Part shown: positions 33,463-43,030 of the stretch, in pieces
Position numbering within the stretch: position 1 is the stretch's first letter
Layout: the number at the start of each line of letters is the position of its first letter
NCBI GenBank assembly: GCA_001314705.1
Contig: LJSU01000018.1
Location: 1-58,301 of the forward strand
Origin: Rhodobacteraceae bacterium HLUCCO07
GTDB taxonomy: Bacteria; Pseudomonadota; Alphaproteobacteria; Rhodobacterales; Rhodobacteraceae
Length of the DNA stretch: 58,301 nucleotides
Direction of reading: 5' to 3'
Notes under the pieces: model-generated
The model's database searches: none
Told to the model about the DNA's origin: nothing
What the model saw: the letters and a program-made list of their open reading frames with translations, nothing else
Program-made: the position numbers and the translations under genes

Positions 33463-35649
33463 TCACCTCAATCGCAATGCGTTGAGCGAAACCGTAATCG
33501 AAGAGGCCGACATCGCCAAGGCCGCAATCAGCGGCGTGGCAAAGCCCGCCACCGCCAGCGGCACGGCAATCACGTTGTAGAGTGTCGCGATCTGGAAATT
33601 CTCGCGGATCCGGCGCACGGCCGAACCGGCGGTGCGCACCGCGTCGGCAATCGGGCTCAGATCGCCACCCAGAAGCACGATATCGCTGGCCACCCGTGCC
33701 GCATCGAGCGCGCTGGCCGGCGAGATCGAGACATGCGCCGCCGCCAGCGCCGCCGTGTCGTTGAGCCCGTCACCCACCATCAGGACATGCCGCCCCTCGT
33801 CCGCCATGGCCTGCACCCGCGCGGCCTTGTCCGCGGGCAGCGCCTCGGCCAGCCAGTGCGGAATCCCGAGGCGGTTTGCCATGTCCTCGACCGCCGGGGT
33901 GCTGTCGCCGGACATGAGGTAGACATCCTTGCCCGCGTCCTTGAGCGCCACGATGGCCGCCTCGGCCCCGTCGCGCAGCCGGTCGGTGAACTCGAACGCC
34001 TGCGGGCTCTCATCGCCGACCCTGAGCCACGCCGCCGTGCGTGCGAGCCGTGGTGCCTCGACCCAGGCCGCGCGGCCAAGGCGCACCTCGCGCCCCTGCC
34101 AGCGCCCGCGCGTGCCATAGCCCGGCACCTCGGTGATGTCCTCGACCTCTGCGGCATCGAACCCCGCCGCGCGCGCCGCCGCGGTCAGCGAGACCGAAAG
34201 CGGATGCGACGATCCCTGCGCCAGCGCCAGCGCGATCCCGATGTCGCGGCTCGTGACCTGATCGAGGTTCATCACCTCGGGCGTGCCCGCGGTCAGGGTG
34301 CCGGTCTTGTCGAACACCACCGTATCGACTTGTGCCAGCCGTTCGAGCGCGGTGGAATGCTTGATCAGCATCCCGCGCCGAAAGAGCCGCCCGGAGGCGG
34401 CGGTCGTCACCGCGGGCACGGCAAGGCCCAGCGCGCAAGGACAGGTGATGATCAGCACCGCCGCCGCGATATTGAGCGCGGTGCGCATGTCGAACGTGTA
34501 GAGATACCAGCCGACAAAGGCGAGCGCCGAGAGGATATGAACCCCCGGCGCATAAAGTTTCGCGGCGCTGTCGGCCAGCGAGGTATAGCGCGAGCGCCCC
34601 GATTCCGCGATCGCTACCAGATCGGCCATGCGATGCAGCGACGTGTCCTCGCCGACCGCCGTGGCGCGCACGGTCAACGGCCCGGTCAGGTTGACCTCTC
34701 CCGCCGAGACCGCCTGCCCCGGCCCGCCATAGACCGGGATCGTCTCGCCCGTCAGCAGGCTACGGTCGATCTCGGACCGGCCCTCGACGATCTCTCCATC
34801 CACCGGCATCCGCCCGCCCGGCCGCACAAGGACCAGATCGCCCACGGCAAGCTCGGACACCGCGACCTGGCGTTCCTCGCCCGCCTCGACACGGATGGCG
34901 CGGGGCACCTCCAGCGCGGCCAGTTCCTCGGCCGCCGAACGTGCGATCGCCCGCGTGCGGTGATCGAGATAGCGCCCCGCCAACAGGAAAAAGGTCAGCG
35001 CCAGCGCCGCGTCGAAATAGGCGTGCTTGCCCGAAAGCGATGTCTCCCAAAGCGACGTGACCAGCGCCAGCACGATCGCCAGCGTGATCGGCACATCCAT
35101 GTTGAGCCGCCCGTGCTTGAGCGCGGCCCAGGCATTGCGGAAGAATGGCTGCCCGGAAAAAGCTATGGTCGGCAGGGCGATGGCAGCACTGATCCAGTGG
35201 AACATGTCGCGGGTGGCATCCGCCGCCCCCGACCAGACCGACACCGACAACAGCATCACGTTCATCGACGCGAACCCCGCCACCGCGAGCCGCATCAGCA
35301 ATTCGCGTCCGGCCCTGTCGGTCTCGGTCGCCGAAAGCGTGCCGGCATCAAGCTCGTGCGCCTCGTATCCGATGTGTTCCAGCACGCGCACGAGATCCTC
35401 GGGCATGACCTCGGGGGCGGCCTCGACCGTGGCGCGCTTGAGGGTCAGGTTGACCCGCGCGCTCTCGACGCCGGGATGGGCCGCCAGTGCCTTTTCGATG
35501 GTGGTGATACAGGCCGCGCAATGCACCCCCGGCACCGACAGGGCGATGCGCACATCCTTTTGCGCCGCCTGTTCGGCCAGCGCCTCGGCCGCGGGGGCCG
35601 CGCTACAGGCCGGGCAGGCCGAGATGTTGGGGCGCATCGTGGCGGTCAT
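33463..35649 (-). CDS. ccoI: Copper-exporting-type P1B ATPase CcoI (FixI)
   Basis: 728 residues. N-terminal CPAC pair and an HMA-like metal-binding domain with GVHCAAC (about residue 45) precede the P1B core: membrane CPC in ITCPCALG, phosphorylation DKTGTLT, SSHPLS and GDGLNDTAAL. FixI/CcoI supplies copper for the cbb3 binuclear centre. It sits between ccoH and ccoS in the same direction. Transport direction and metal follow from family knowledge. Confidence 0.95.
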   Translation of the reverse strand: MTATMRPNISACPACSAAPAAEALAEQAAQKDVRIALSVPGVHCAACITTIEKALAAHPGVESARVNLTLKRATVEAAPEVMPEDLVRVLEHIGYEAHELDAGTLSATETDRAGRELLMRLAVAGFASMNVMLLSVSVWSGAADATRDMFHWISAAIALPTIAFSGQPFFRNAWAALKHGRLNMDVPITLAIVLALVTSLWETSLSGKHAYFDAALALTFFLLAGRYLDHRTRAIARSAAEELAALEVPRAIRVEAGEERQVAVSELAVGDLVLVRPGGRMPVDGEIVEGRSEIDRSLLTGETIPVYGGPGQAVSAGEVNLTGPLTVRATAVGEDTSLHRMADLVAIAESGRSRYTSLADSAAKLYAPGVHILSALAFVGWYLYTFDMRTALNIAAAVLIITCPCALGLAVPAVTTAASGRLFRRGMLIKHSTALERLAQVDTVVFDKTGTLTAGTPEVMNLDQVTSRDIGIALALAQGSSHPLSVSLTAAARAAGFDAAEVEDITEVPGYGTRGRWQGREVRLGRAAWVEAPRLARTAAWLRVGDESPQAFEFTDRLRDGAEAAIVALKDAGKDVYLMSGDSTPAVEDMANRLGIPHWLAEALPADKAARVQAMADEGRHVLMVGDGLNDTAALAAAHVSISPASALDAARVASDIVLLGGDLSPIADAVRTAGSAVRRIRENFQIATLYNVIAVPLAVAGFATPLIAALAMSASSITVSLNALRLR

Positions 35650-35659
35650 CGGTCTGCCC

Positions 35660-36121
35660 TCACCGGCTCACGCGAACCTTGAGGCGCTGGCGATACTCGG
35701 TGCCATCATCGGCGGTAGCGACCATGCGCAGATCCCAGTTGCCGTCATCAAGCTCCGCCGGCGCGACATAGGCGGAGCCATTGAACACGAAGGCGGGTTC
35801 GCTGTCCTGCTTGACATGGGTGGGCCGGCCCAGGAGAACGTCCAACTCCCGCACCTCGACCGGCGCGCCCGCCTCGTCGGTGATCTCCAGGGTCAGCACG
35901 CCGTCGGCCTGCTGCGCCGAGACCGTCCAGCCGAGCGCCTCCTGCGCGGCGCGGCGTTCATCGAACTTCTGGCTGGCAACATAGGAATTCTTGACCTCGA
36001 GCCCCGGAAAGGTGCTGACCGCGCTATAGGCCATCACGAGGTTCACGGTGATGATCACACCGAACGCCCCGACAAAGACGATCGCCATGTGCTTGCCGGT
36101 GAATTTGCGTTCCCGGGTCAT
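35660..36121 (-). CDS. ccoH: FixH/CcoH cbb3 oxidase assembly protein
   Basis: 153 residues starting MTRERKFTGKHMAIVFVG with one membrane helix (about 12-30) and a periplasmic FixH domain containing PGLEVKNSYVASQKFDE, the family signature. The ATG shares one base with the ccoG stop (TGATG), so it is translationally coupled. FixH helps CcoI-dependent copper delivery. A longer frame reaching 36772 is an artefact inside ccoG. Confidence 0.93.
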   Translation of the reverse strand: MTRERKFTGKHMAIVFVGAFGVIITVNLVMAYSAVSTFPGLEVKNSYVASQKFDERRAAQEALGWTVSAQQADGVLTLEITDEAGAPVEVRELDVLLGRPTHVKQDSEPAFVFNGSAYVAPAELDDGNWDLRMVATADDGTEYRQRLKVRVSR

Positions 36122-37557
36122 CAGCTTTCCTTCCCGTTGAAGACAGTGTCCTTGTAGGCGCGGTCGCCGCTCATGTCGTCCTCGACCCAGAATCGGAACT
36201 CGACCCGGTCGCTTTGCGCCGGGACCGACCCGCCCGGCGCCACCACGTAGGCCCGCACCGGAAGGGCGGTGTCGGCAGGCACCATCACGGTCTGCCCGTC
36301 GGCGCCCTCGATTTCGACACTCAGCGCCGGATCCCCCGCCACGGAAAGCACGAAAGGCCGTGCCTCGCCATGCTTGTTGCGCAGCCTGATCTCGTAGGTG
36401 TTGCGGATCGACCCGTCGGACATGGTCACATAGGTCGGGTTGCGCACCGGCGCGACGGTCATGTCGATATCGCTGCGGATGAACAGCGCCACCACAAGCG
36501 CCACCCCGACAAGCGACCACAGCGAGGTATAGAGGATCGTGCGCGGCCGGAAGACATGCTGCCAGATCGGCTTGGGCGGCTTGCCGGCACGTTCGCGTTC
36601 CTCGTCGGTGAAGGCCATGTAGTCGATCAGCCCGCGCGGCTTGCCGATCTTCTCCATCACCTCGTCGCAGGCGTCGATGCAAAGTGCGCAGGTGATGCAT
36701 TCCATCTGCTGGCCGTTGCGGATGTCGATCCCCATCGGGCAGACATTGACACAAGCCATGCAGTCGATGCAATCGCCTTGCGGCTCACCGGCCTTGACGG
36801 CTTCGGAATGCTTGCGCGGCTCGCCACGCCATTCGCGATAGGCCACGGTCAGCGTGTCCTCATCCGTCATCGCCGCCTGGATGCGCGGCCAGGGGCAGGC
36901 ATAGATGCAGATCTGTTCGCGCGCGAAGCCGCCGAAGAAGAACGTGGTGCCGGTCAGGATCGCCACGGTGGTATAGGCGATCGGATGCGCGTTGAGCGTG
37001 AAGAGATCGACAAACAGCGTCGGCGCATCCGCGAAATAGAACACCCAGGCCCCGCCGGTCGCCATCGCGATCAAAAGCCAGGTCGCCCATTTGCCCAAGC
37101 GCAGCCGCGCCTTGCGAAGATCCCACTTCTTCTGACGGTGCAGGCGCAGCCGGGCGTTGCGGTCGCCCTCGATCCAGCGCTCGACAAGGATGAACAGGTC
37201 GGTCCAGACCGTTTGCGGGCAGGTATAGCCGCACCAGACCCGGCCCAGCGCCGAGGTGAACAGGAACAGACCCAACCCCGCCATCACCAGAAGACCGGCG
37301 ATGAAATAGAACTCGTGCGGCCAGATCTCGATCCAGAAGAAATAGAACCGCCGGTTGGCCAGGTCCAGCAGCACCGCCTGGTCCGGCAGGCTCGGCCCCC
37401 GGTCCCACCGGATCCACGGCGTGACGTAATAGATCCCCAACGTCACGACCATGATGACCCATTTCAGGTTGCGGAAGTTTCCATACACCTTCTTGGGAAA
37501 GACCGGTTCGCGCGCGGCATAAAGCTGTTGTGGTTCGGCTTGGGACAACGGGTTCAC
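36121..37557 (-). CDS. ccoG: CcoG (RdxA/FixG) iron-sulfur copper-handling protein
   Basis: 478 residues. An N-terminal membrane domain with five or so helices (WCGYTCPQTVW region) is followed by two 4Fe-4S-like clusters, CIDCMACVNVCPMG and CITCALCIDACDEV, then FIRSDIDMTVAP and a periplasmic Ig-like FixG C-terminal domain. CcoG reduces copper for cbb3 assembly. It is the first assembly gene and has an FNR-like box 58 nt upstream. Confidence 0.96.
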   Translation of the reverse strand: MNPLSQAEPQQLYAAREPVFPKKVYGNFRNLKWVIMVVTLGIYYVTPWIRWDRGPSLPDQAVLLDLANRRFYFFWIEIWPHEFYFIAGLLVMAGLGLFLFTSALGRVWCGYTCPQTVWTDLFILVERWIEGDRNARLRLHRQKKWDLRKARLRLGKWATWLLIAMATGGAWVFYFADAPTLFVDLFTLNAHPIAYTTVAILTGTTFFFGGFAREQICIYACPWPRIQAAMTDEDTLTVAYREWRGEPRKHSEAVKAGEPQGDCIDCMACVNVCPMGIDIRNGQQMECITCALCIDACDEVMEKIGKPRGLIDYMAFTDEERERAGKPPKPIWQHVFRPRTILYTSLWSLVGVALVVALFIRSDIDMTVAPVRNPTYVTMSDGSIRNTYEIRLRNKHGEARPFVLSVAGDPALSVEIEGADGQTVMVPADTALPVRAYVVAPGGSVPAQSDRVEFRFWVEDDMSGDRAYKDTVFNGKES

Positions 37558-37614
37558 TCCGGACTTCTTGACCTCATATGATGCACCTTTTCACAGGAGC
37601 GATCACAGGCGGCC

Positions 37615-37628
37615 TTGACCTGTATCAA
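37615..37628. promoter_or_regulatory. FNR-like box upstream of ccoG
   Basis: TTGACCTGTATCAA matches the FNR/FnrL consensus TTGAT-N4-ATCAA with one change. It lies 58 nt upstream of the ccoG start, a distance fit for activation under low oxygen. Confidence 0.75.
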
Positions 37629-37842
37629 ATTCTGCATCTAATAGTTATCAATTGGCAGGGAACACATCCGCGACCTTTTGCCCGACATGAAAATCCCCTC
37701 GGTCAGTCAGGGGCTTCCGGTCGCCGTGTCACGCCAGTGACCTTGTCTTGAACAGGGTGGCACCGGCCTTCCAGGAAACGCGCGAACAGGACGGAAGGAC
37801 CGGTGCCGTATCCCGGGGGCCAAGGCCCCCGGAATTCTTTGT
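37629..37842. other. Intergenic spacer between ccoP and the ccoG promoter
   Basis: About 215 bases. It contains two hairpins described separately near its left end plus an imperfect CACCGG-type inverted repeat at 37761-37805; no gene was supported. Confidence 0.4.
37813..37832 (-). terminator. Hairpin after ccoP, probable terminator
   Basis: CCGGGGGCC and GGCCCCCGG are perfect complements around an AA/TT loop. It starts 11 nt after the ccoP stop codon. No T run follows on either strand, so it may only stabilise the mRNA 3' end. Confidence 0.5.
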
Positions 37843-38727
37843 TCATTCGCCGCCGCCCAACTGGTGGACATAGATCGCAAGGGCGCGCATCTGTGCATCG
37901 CTCAGGCGGTCCTGCCATTGCGGCATGTTGCCATAGCGCGAATTCCACACCGTCTCGCGAATGGTCTCGTAATCCCCGCCATAGAGCCAGATCGCATCGG
38001 CAAGGTTGGGCGCACCCTGGAAGGTGTCACCCTCGCCATCGTCGCCGTGACAAGAGGCGCAATTGTCGAGATAGACCTCCTCTCCCGCCTCGACCAGCGA
38101 AGCGTCGCGGGGCTCACCCGACATCGACATGACATAGTTGACCACCTGCTCGATCTCTTCTTCGCCAAGCAGCTCGTCGGCGCCGAAAGCGGGCATTTCG
38201 GAAACGCGCTCGTAATCCTCGTCGGTCTCGGGATTGCGCACACCGACCCGGATCGTGGTGTGGATATCCTCGATCGTACCCCCCCAGAGCCAGTCATCGT
38301 CCTGAAGGTTGGGATAACCGACCCCGCCGGCCGCACCCGAGCCATGGCACTGGGCGCACCATGTCTGGTAGAGCGCCGCGCCCGAGGACCGGGCATAGGA
38401 ATAGAGCTCGCTGTCGGTCTCCTCCTCCACGAAGGAGGCCAGTTCGACCTCTTCCAGCTCGGTGTTCTTGGGCGCGTTGCGTTCGGAAAAGCTCTCGATC
38501 TCGTCGGCGACGTTTTCGCGCGTCGACCAGTTCAACAACCCCGAAGTCGCCTGGTTGATGCCCGGCCATGCGGGATAGGCGATGGTATAGCCGACCCCCC
38601 AGATGATGGTCGCGTAGAATATCCAGACCCACCACCTGGGCAGCGGATTGTTGTATTCCTCGATTCCATCCCAGCTGTGGCCGGTCGTTTCAACTTCGTC
38701 TTTTTTCTTTTCAGGTTGCTTGGCCAT
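37843..38727 (-). CDS. ccoP: cbb3 oxidase diheme subunit CcoP
   Basis: 294 residues. One membrane helix after EEYNNPLPRWWVWIFYATI, then two class I cytochrome c domains with CAQCHGS and CASCHGDD heme sites and distal Met ligands in the MPAFG and MPQWQ segments. CcoP passes electrons from the bc1 pool through CcoO to CcoN. It follows ccoQ by 3 nt. Confidence 0.97.
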   Translation of the reverse strand: MAKQPEKKKDEVETTGHSWDGIEEYNNPLPRWWVWIFYATIIWGVGYTIAYPAWPGINQATSGLLNWSTRENVADEIESFSERNAPKNTELEEVELASFVEEETDSELYSYARSSGAALYQTWCAQCHGSGAAGGVGYPNLQDDDWLWGGTIEDIHTTIRVGVRNPETDEDYERVSEMPAFGADELLGEEEIEQVVNYVMSMSGEPRDASLVEAGEEVYLDNCASCHGDDGEGDTFQGAPNLADAIWLYGGDYETIRETVWNSRYGNMPQWQDRLSDAQMRALAIYVHQLGGGE

Positions 38728-38730
38728 GTC

Positions 38731-38922
38731 TCACGACTCCTCGGGCTGCCGCTCGGGGGCGGGCTTGTCTTCATGCCGGAACGGGATGTTGGCCACGTCC
38801 TCATAGGTCTCGGTGCTTCCCGGCCGGAACAGCACCCAAAGGACCATCCCGACAAAGAACGTGAACAGGGCGAGCAACATCCAGCTATCGGCGAACTGTC
38901 GCAGAAAGGTATAGGTTTCCAT
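38731..38922 (-). CDS. ccoQ: cbb3 oxidase small subunit CcoQ
   Basis: 63 residues with one membrane helix (about 14-33, LALFTFFVGMVLWVLFRPG) and a polar C-terminal tail, as for CcoQ. This subunit stabilises the assembled oxidase and is often poorly conserved; position between ccoO and ccoP is the strongest support. Confidence 0.9.
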   Translation of the reverse strand: METYTFLRQFADSWMLLALFTFFVGMVLWVLFRPGSTETYEDVANIPFRHEDKPAPERQPEES

Positions 38923-38931
38923 CTCGCCCCC

Positions 38932-39660
38932 TTACCGTGTGCCGCTGTGCTCGAAGGTCGAGAAATCGACCAGGGTGCCCAGCATCTGCATATAGGCGAT
39001 CAGCGCATCCATCTCGGAAATGCCCGGCTGACCGTCGAAATTGCGCACGTTGACATTGTCGCCATACCGATCCAGCAGCCCGTCGAAATCGCTGTCGGGA
39101 TCGGCCTGCGCGGCGAAATCCGACCGCGCATTCTCGATCATCTCGTCAGTATAGGGCACCCCGACGAAGCGATGCGTCTTGAGGGTATCGGCGATGTATT
39201 CGCCATCGATCAACTGACGTTCGAGGAAGGCGTATTTCGGCATCACCGATTCCGGCACCACCGATTGCGGGTCACGGAAGTGATCCACATGCCAGTCATC
39301 CGAATAGCGGCCACCGACGCGGGCAAGATCCGGCCCGGTCCGCTTGGACCCCCACTGGAACGGGTGGTCATATTGCGACTCCGCCGCGAGGCTGTAGTGG
39401 CCATAGCGTTCGACCTCGTCACGCATCGGGCGGATCATCTGGCTGTGACAGACATAGCACCCTTCACGAACATAGATGTCGCGCCCGGTCAGTTCGAGCG
39501 GGGTGTAGGGGCGCATGCCGTCCACATCCTCGATCGTGTTTTCCAGCCAGAAAAGCGGTGCGATCTGAACGATGCCGCCGATGGTCACCACCAGGAAGGC
39601 GAAGATGGCCAAAAGCGTGACGTTCTTTTCAAGAACCCTGTGTTTGTCGAGAATTGCCAT
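38932..39660 (-). CDS. ccoO: cbb3 oxidase monoheme subunit CcoO
   Basis: 242 residues. An N-terminal signal-anchor helix ([20 protein letters not shown]) precedes a cytochrome c domain with heme motif [12 protein letters not shown] and the axial Met region near YIADTLK/ MPKYAFL. CcoO carries electrons to CcoN. It is 15 nt after ccoN. Confidence 0.96.
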   Translation of the reverse strand: MAILDKHRVLEKNVTLLAIFAFLVVTIGGIVQIAPLFWLENTIEDVDGMRPYTPLELTGRDIYVREGCYVCHSQMIRPMRDEVERYGHYSLAAESQYDHPFQWGSKRTGPDLARVGGRYSDDWHVDHFRDPQSVVPESVMPKYAFLERQLIDGEYIADTLKTHRFVGVPYTDEMIENARSDFAAQADPDSDFDGLLDRYGDNVNVRNFDGQPGISEMDALIAYMQMLGTLVDFSTFEHSGTR

Positions 39661-39674
39661 TTTTCCGGCCCTCC

Positions 39675-41279
39675 TTATTCAGCCGGAACGACATGGTCCG
39701 TGGCCTTGACGGCCGGCGAACGCTTTACAGTCATCCAGAGGTTATAACACATGATGATACCGCCCAGCAGGTAAAGCACCCCGCCCAGACCGCGCACCAC
39801 ATACATCGGAAGCTTGGCAGCCACGGTATCGGAGAAGGAGTTCACGAGGAAACCGTTCGCGTCCACTTCGCGCCACATCAGGCCCTCCATGATCCCCGTC
39901 ACCCACATCGCGGCGGCGTAGAGGATGATCCCGATCGTGGCGAGCCAGAAGTGCCAGCTCACGAGCCGCAGGCTGTAAAGGCCCTCGCGGTTCCACAGGC
40001 GCGGCACAAGGAAGTAGAGCGCGCCGAAGGTGATCATTCCGTTCCAGCCCAGCGCACCCGAATGCACGTGCCCGATGGTCCAGTCGGTGTAATGCGACAG
40101 CGAGTTCACCGCGCGGATCGACATCATCGGCCCCTCGAAGGTCGACATGCCGTAGAACCCCACCGAAATGACCATCATCCGGATGATCGGGTCGGTGCGC
40201 AGCTTGTCCCATGCGCCCGAGAGCGTCATCAGCCCGTTGATCATGCCGCCCCAGGAGGGCATCCAGAGCACGATCGAGAACACCATGCCCAGCGTCGAGG
40301 CCCAGTCGGGCAGCGCGGTATAGTGCAGGTGGTGCGGACCGGCCCAGATATAGATGAAGATCAGCGCCCAGAAGTGAATGATCGACAGTTTGTAGCTGAA
40401 GACCGGCCGTTCGGCCTGTTTCGGGACAAAGTAATACATCATCCCCAAGAACCCCGCGGTCAGGAAGAAGCCCACCGCGTTGTGGCCGTACCACCACTGC
40501 GTCATGGCGTCCTGCACACCCGAGAACACCTGCACCGATTTCGACCCGAAGACCGAGACGGGAATGCTCAGGTTGTTGACCACGTGCAGCATCGCAACAG
40601 TGATGATGAACGAAAGAAAGAACCAGTTGGCCACGTAGATATGCGGCTCCTTGCGCTTCATGAGCGTGCCGACAAAGACAAGAAGGTACGCCACCCAGAC
40701 GATGGTCAGCCACCAGTCCACGTACCATTCAGGCTCGGCATATTCCTTGGACTGGGTCGCCCCCAGCAGGTAACCCGACGCAGCCAGCACGATGACAAGC
40801 TGATACCCCCAGAACACGTACCACGCGAGGTTGCCGCCCCAGAGCCGCGCCGCGCTGGTGCGCTGCACGACATAGAACGAGGTGGTAATCAGCGCGGTGC
40901 CGCCAAAGGCAAAGATCACGGCACTGGTATGCAGCGGCCGCAAGCGCCCAAAGTTCAGATAGGGCTGTGCCCATTCGAAATTGAGCACCGGAAAGGCAAG
41001 CTGAAAGGCGATGGTCACACCGACCAGAAAGCCCACGACCCCCCAGAACGCGGTCAGGATCACGCCCGCGCGCACCGGTCCATCCATGTACTCGCCCGAA
41101 AGATCGACCGCGGCGACCGGCTCACCCGTGCGGCGCAACGTCCACAGGAAGAGCCCCGCGGCAACCAGCGCCACCGTCAGCGCGTTGACCATATAGGCCA
41201 CGTCACGTGCGTAATTCGCTGCGATCAAGGCCAGCACCGTGATCACACCAAGCACGATCAGCTTGATATAGTTACCCAT
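39675..41279 (-). CDS. ccoN: cbb3 oxidase catalytic subunit CcoN
   Basis: 534 residues from [10 protein letters not shown] (AAAGGGACG upstream; a longer frame to 41357 is rejected since it would overlap the FNR-box promoter). Twelve membrane helices with the heme-copper oxidase histidines, including [12 protein letters not shown] and [13 protein letters not shown], and the YG pair of the cbb3 type. CcoN reduces O2 to water with high affinity and pumps protons. It begins the ccoNOQP operon. Confidence 0.97.
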   Translation of the reverse strand: MGNYIKLIVLGVITVLALIAANYARDVAYMVNALTVALVAAGLFLWTLRRTGEPVAAVDLSGEYMDGPVRAGVILTAFWGVVGFLVGVTIAFQLAFPVLNFEWAQPYLNFGRLRPLHTSAVIFAFGGTALITTSFYVVQRTSAARLWGGNLAWYVFWGYQLVIVLAASGYLLGATQSKEYAEPEWYVDWWLTIVWVAYLLVFVGTLMKRKEPHIYVANWFFLSFIITVAMLHVVNNLSIPVSVFGSKSVQVFSGVQDAMTQWWYGHNAVGFFLTAGFLGMMYYFVPKQAERPVFSYKLSIIHFWALIFIYIWAGPHHLHYTALPDWASTLGMVFSIVLWMPSWGGMINGLMTLSGAWDKLRTDPIIRMMVISVGFYGMSTFEGPMMSIRAVNSLSHYTDWTIGHVHSGALGWNGMITFGALYFLVPRLWNREGLYSLRLVSWHFWLATIGIILYAAAMWVTGIMEGLMWREVDANGFLVNSFSDTVAAKLPMYVVRGLGGVLYLLGGIIMCYNLWMTVKRSPAVKATDHVVPAE

Positions 41280-41371
41280 TGTTCGTCCCTTTGTCTTTCC
41301 CGGCGCGACTCGACACACCGCGCCCGGTGTTATGACCCCCAGTCTAATGCGGGGCATCAGATACTCAAACC

Positions 41372-41385
41372 TTGATCTGTATCAA
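41372..41385. promoter_or_regulatory. Perfect FNR box between ccoN and the usp gene
   Basis: TTGATCTGTATCAA is the full FNR/FnrL consensus. It lies about 93 nt upstream of ccoN and 90 nt upstream of the divergent universal stress protein gene, so it can drive either or both in low oxygen. Confidence 0.85.
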
Positions 41386-41475
41386 AAATAGCGTTCGAAT
41401 TACCTGATACCCATAGAAGAGACAGCGACCTACTGTCGCTATGCTCGTGCCGAAACTCATTCCCAGGAGACGACA

Positions 41476-42315
41476 ATGGCCTATAAATCCCTGTTTTCGG
41501 TTCTCACCGATCCGAAACTGACCGAGAACACCCTGGCACATGCGATCGCGATGGCCGAAACGGTCGATGCGCATCTCGACGTGCTGTGCCTTGGCGTCGA
41601 TCGCAGCCAGACCGGCTATTACTATGCCGGTGCCAACGCGATGGTCCTCCAGGAAACCATCAACCGCGCGCAAGAGGACGCCAAGTCGATCGAGGCCCAG
41701 GCCCGCGACATCCTCGGGCGCTCGGGCATCCGCTGGGCCACCGACACCGGCGTCGCGCAGCTGGCCGATATCGGCCGCCATGTCGCCGCCCATGCCCGGT
41801 TCTCCGACCTGGTCATCCAGCCCCAGCCCTATGGCGAGGATCGCGGCGCCGAGCTCGAGCCGGTGGTCGAATCGGCGATGTTCGAGGGCCAGACCCCGGT
41901 TCTGGTCGTGCCCGACGATGGCGGACCCAAACCGGCACCCAAATCGGTCATGATCGGCTGGAACGAAAGCGCCGAGGCGCTCAATGCCGTGCGCGCCGCC
42001 CTGCCGATGCTCGCAACCGCGGAAACCGTGCACGTGGTGGTGATTGATCCGCCAACCCATGGGCCCAACCGCTCCGATCCCGGCGGGCTGCTGTCGCAGT
42101 ATCTCTCGCGCCACGGGGTCCGCGCCGAGGTCGACGTGCTGTCGAAAACCCTGCCACGCGTCTCGGACGTGCTGACGCGCCACGCCACCGATATCGGCGC
42201 CGACATGATCGTGATGGGGGCCTATGGCCATTCGCGCTTCCGCGAGGCGATCCTCGGCGGCGCCACGCGCTACATGCTCGAACAGGCCAAACTGCCGGTG
42301 TTCATGGCGCATTGA
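41476..42315 (+). CDS. Universal stress protein, two Usp domains
   Basis: 279 residues from MAYKSLFSVLTD, with AGGAGACG upstream. Two tandem Usp domains (about 1-150 and 155-279); the second ends with the ATP-binding-type motif MGAYGHSRFREAILGG. Such tandem Usp proteins next to cbb3 operons are often induced by low oxygen through FNR-type regulators; the shared box supports this. Biochemical role unknown. Confidence 0.92.
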   Translation: MAYKSLFSVLTDPKLTENTLAHAIAMAETVDAHLDVLCLGVDRSQTGYYYAGANAMVLQETINRAQEDAKSIEAQARDILGRSGIRWATDTGVAQLADIGRHVAAHARFSDLVIQPQPYGEDRGAELEPVVESAMFEGQTPVLVVPDDGGPKPAPKSVMIGWNESAEALNAVRAALPMLATAETVHVVVIDPPTHGPNRSDPGGLLSQYLSRHGVRAEVDVLSKTLPRVSDVLTRHATDIGADMIVMGAYGHSRFREAILGGATRYMLEQAKLPVFMAH

Positions 42316-42326
42316 AGGACCAGCCC

Positions 42327-42351
42327 GCGCGCCTGCACCACAGGCGGGCGC
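42327..42351. terminator. Weak convergent hairpin between usp and MarR genes
   Basis: GCCTG / CAGGC around CACCA, extended by GCGC/GCGC with a two-base bulge. Position between convergent genes suggests a bidirectional terminator; the stem is imperfect and has no T run. Confidence 0.3.
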
Positions 42352-42391
42352 GCCGCCGCTGTAAGACGAGCCTGACCGGGCGCAACCTGCC

Positions 42392-42847
42392 CTACTCCAG
42401 GTCCAGTTCGCTCAATTCGTTCAGCAGATCGAGCAGCCTTTCGATCTTGTCGCGCCCGAATTTCTCTTCGAGCCGCGCAAAGATCTCCTGGCTTTCCGGC
42501 GCGGCCGCCCTGAGCAGCGCCACCCCCTCGGGGGTGATGTCCAGCAGCACCCTGCGCCGGTCGCTCGGATGGTCCTTGCGCCGGATCATCCCCTTGCGTT
42601 CCAGATGCTGCATGATCCGCGTCAGGCTGGGGTTGAGCAGGCACGCCGCCTGCGCCAAATCCTTCGGGTCCATCGTGCCGCGCTCGTCCAGCACCCGCAG
42701 AACCCGCCATTGCTGTTCGGTCACATCGACCTTCTGCAGCATCTGCCGGACCGGTGCCATCATCTTCTCGCGCGCCCGCAGCATCGCAATGGGCAGCGAG
42801 CGGGACGTCTCGGGCAGGTCGGGCCGGTCGGTGTCGCGTTCCGTCAT
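42392..42847 (-). CDS. MarR-family regulator, HpaR-like
   Basis: 151 residues from MTERDTDRPDLPE; a longer frame upstream is rejected. The winged helix includes SRSLPIAMLRAREKMM, VTEQQWRVLRVLDERG, DPKDLAQAACLLNPSLTRIM and the wing RKDHPSDRRRVLLDITPEG. The N-terminal SRSLPIA block is typical of HpaR (homoprotocatechuate operon repressor) relatives. No hpa genes lie nearby, so its targets are unknown. Confidence 0.88.
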   Translation of the reverse strand: MTERDTDRPDLPETSRSLPIAMLRAREKMMAPVRQMLQKVDVTEQQWRVLRVLDERGTMDPKDLAQAACLLNPSLTRIMQHLERKGMIRRKDHPSDRRRVLLDITPEGVALLRAAAPESQEIFARLEEKFGRDKIERLLDLLNELSELDLE

Positions 42848-43030
42848 TGCGCTTCTTTGGCCGATTTCGCCGCTCCGGGCAAGTGGGCGAATCGTTGCAC
42901 GGCCGTGCGCAGGGGTAACGAATCCCGTTCGCTCCATGCCGCGGCGCGGCGGTGCACGCCCGGCAGCCGGGGCGCAGCCGCGAGTCACCCCCGGATTTCG
43001 CGGCACCGCAACCCGTTAATCTTTGCCGCC

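Noticed and set aside
33304-35682. 792-residue plus-strand frame opposite ccoI
   Set aside because: Antisense to CcoI, with Arg/Gly/His-rich low-quality sequence and no ribosome site.
36214-41375. Several 450-630-residue plus-strand frames opposite the cco genes
   Set aside because: They run antisense through well-defined oxidase genes and have no family features.
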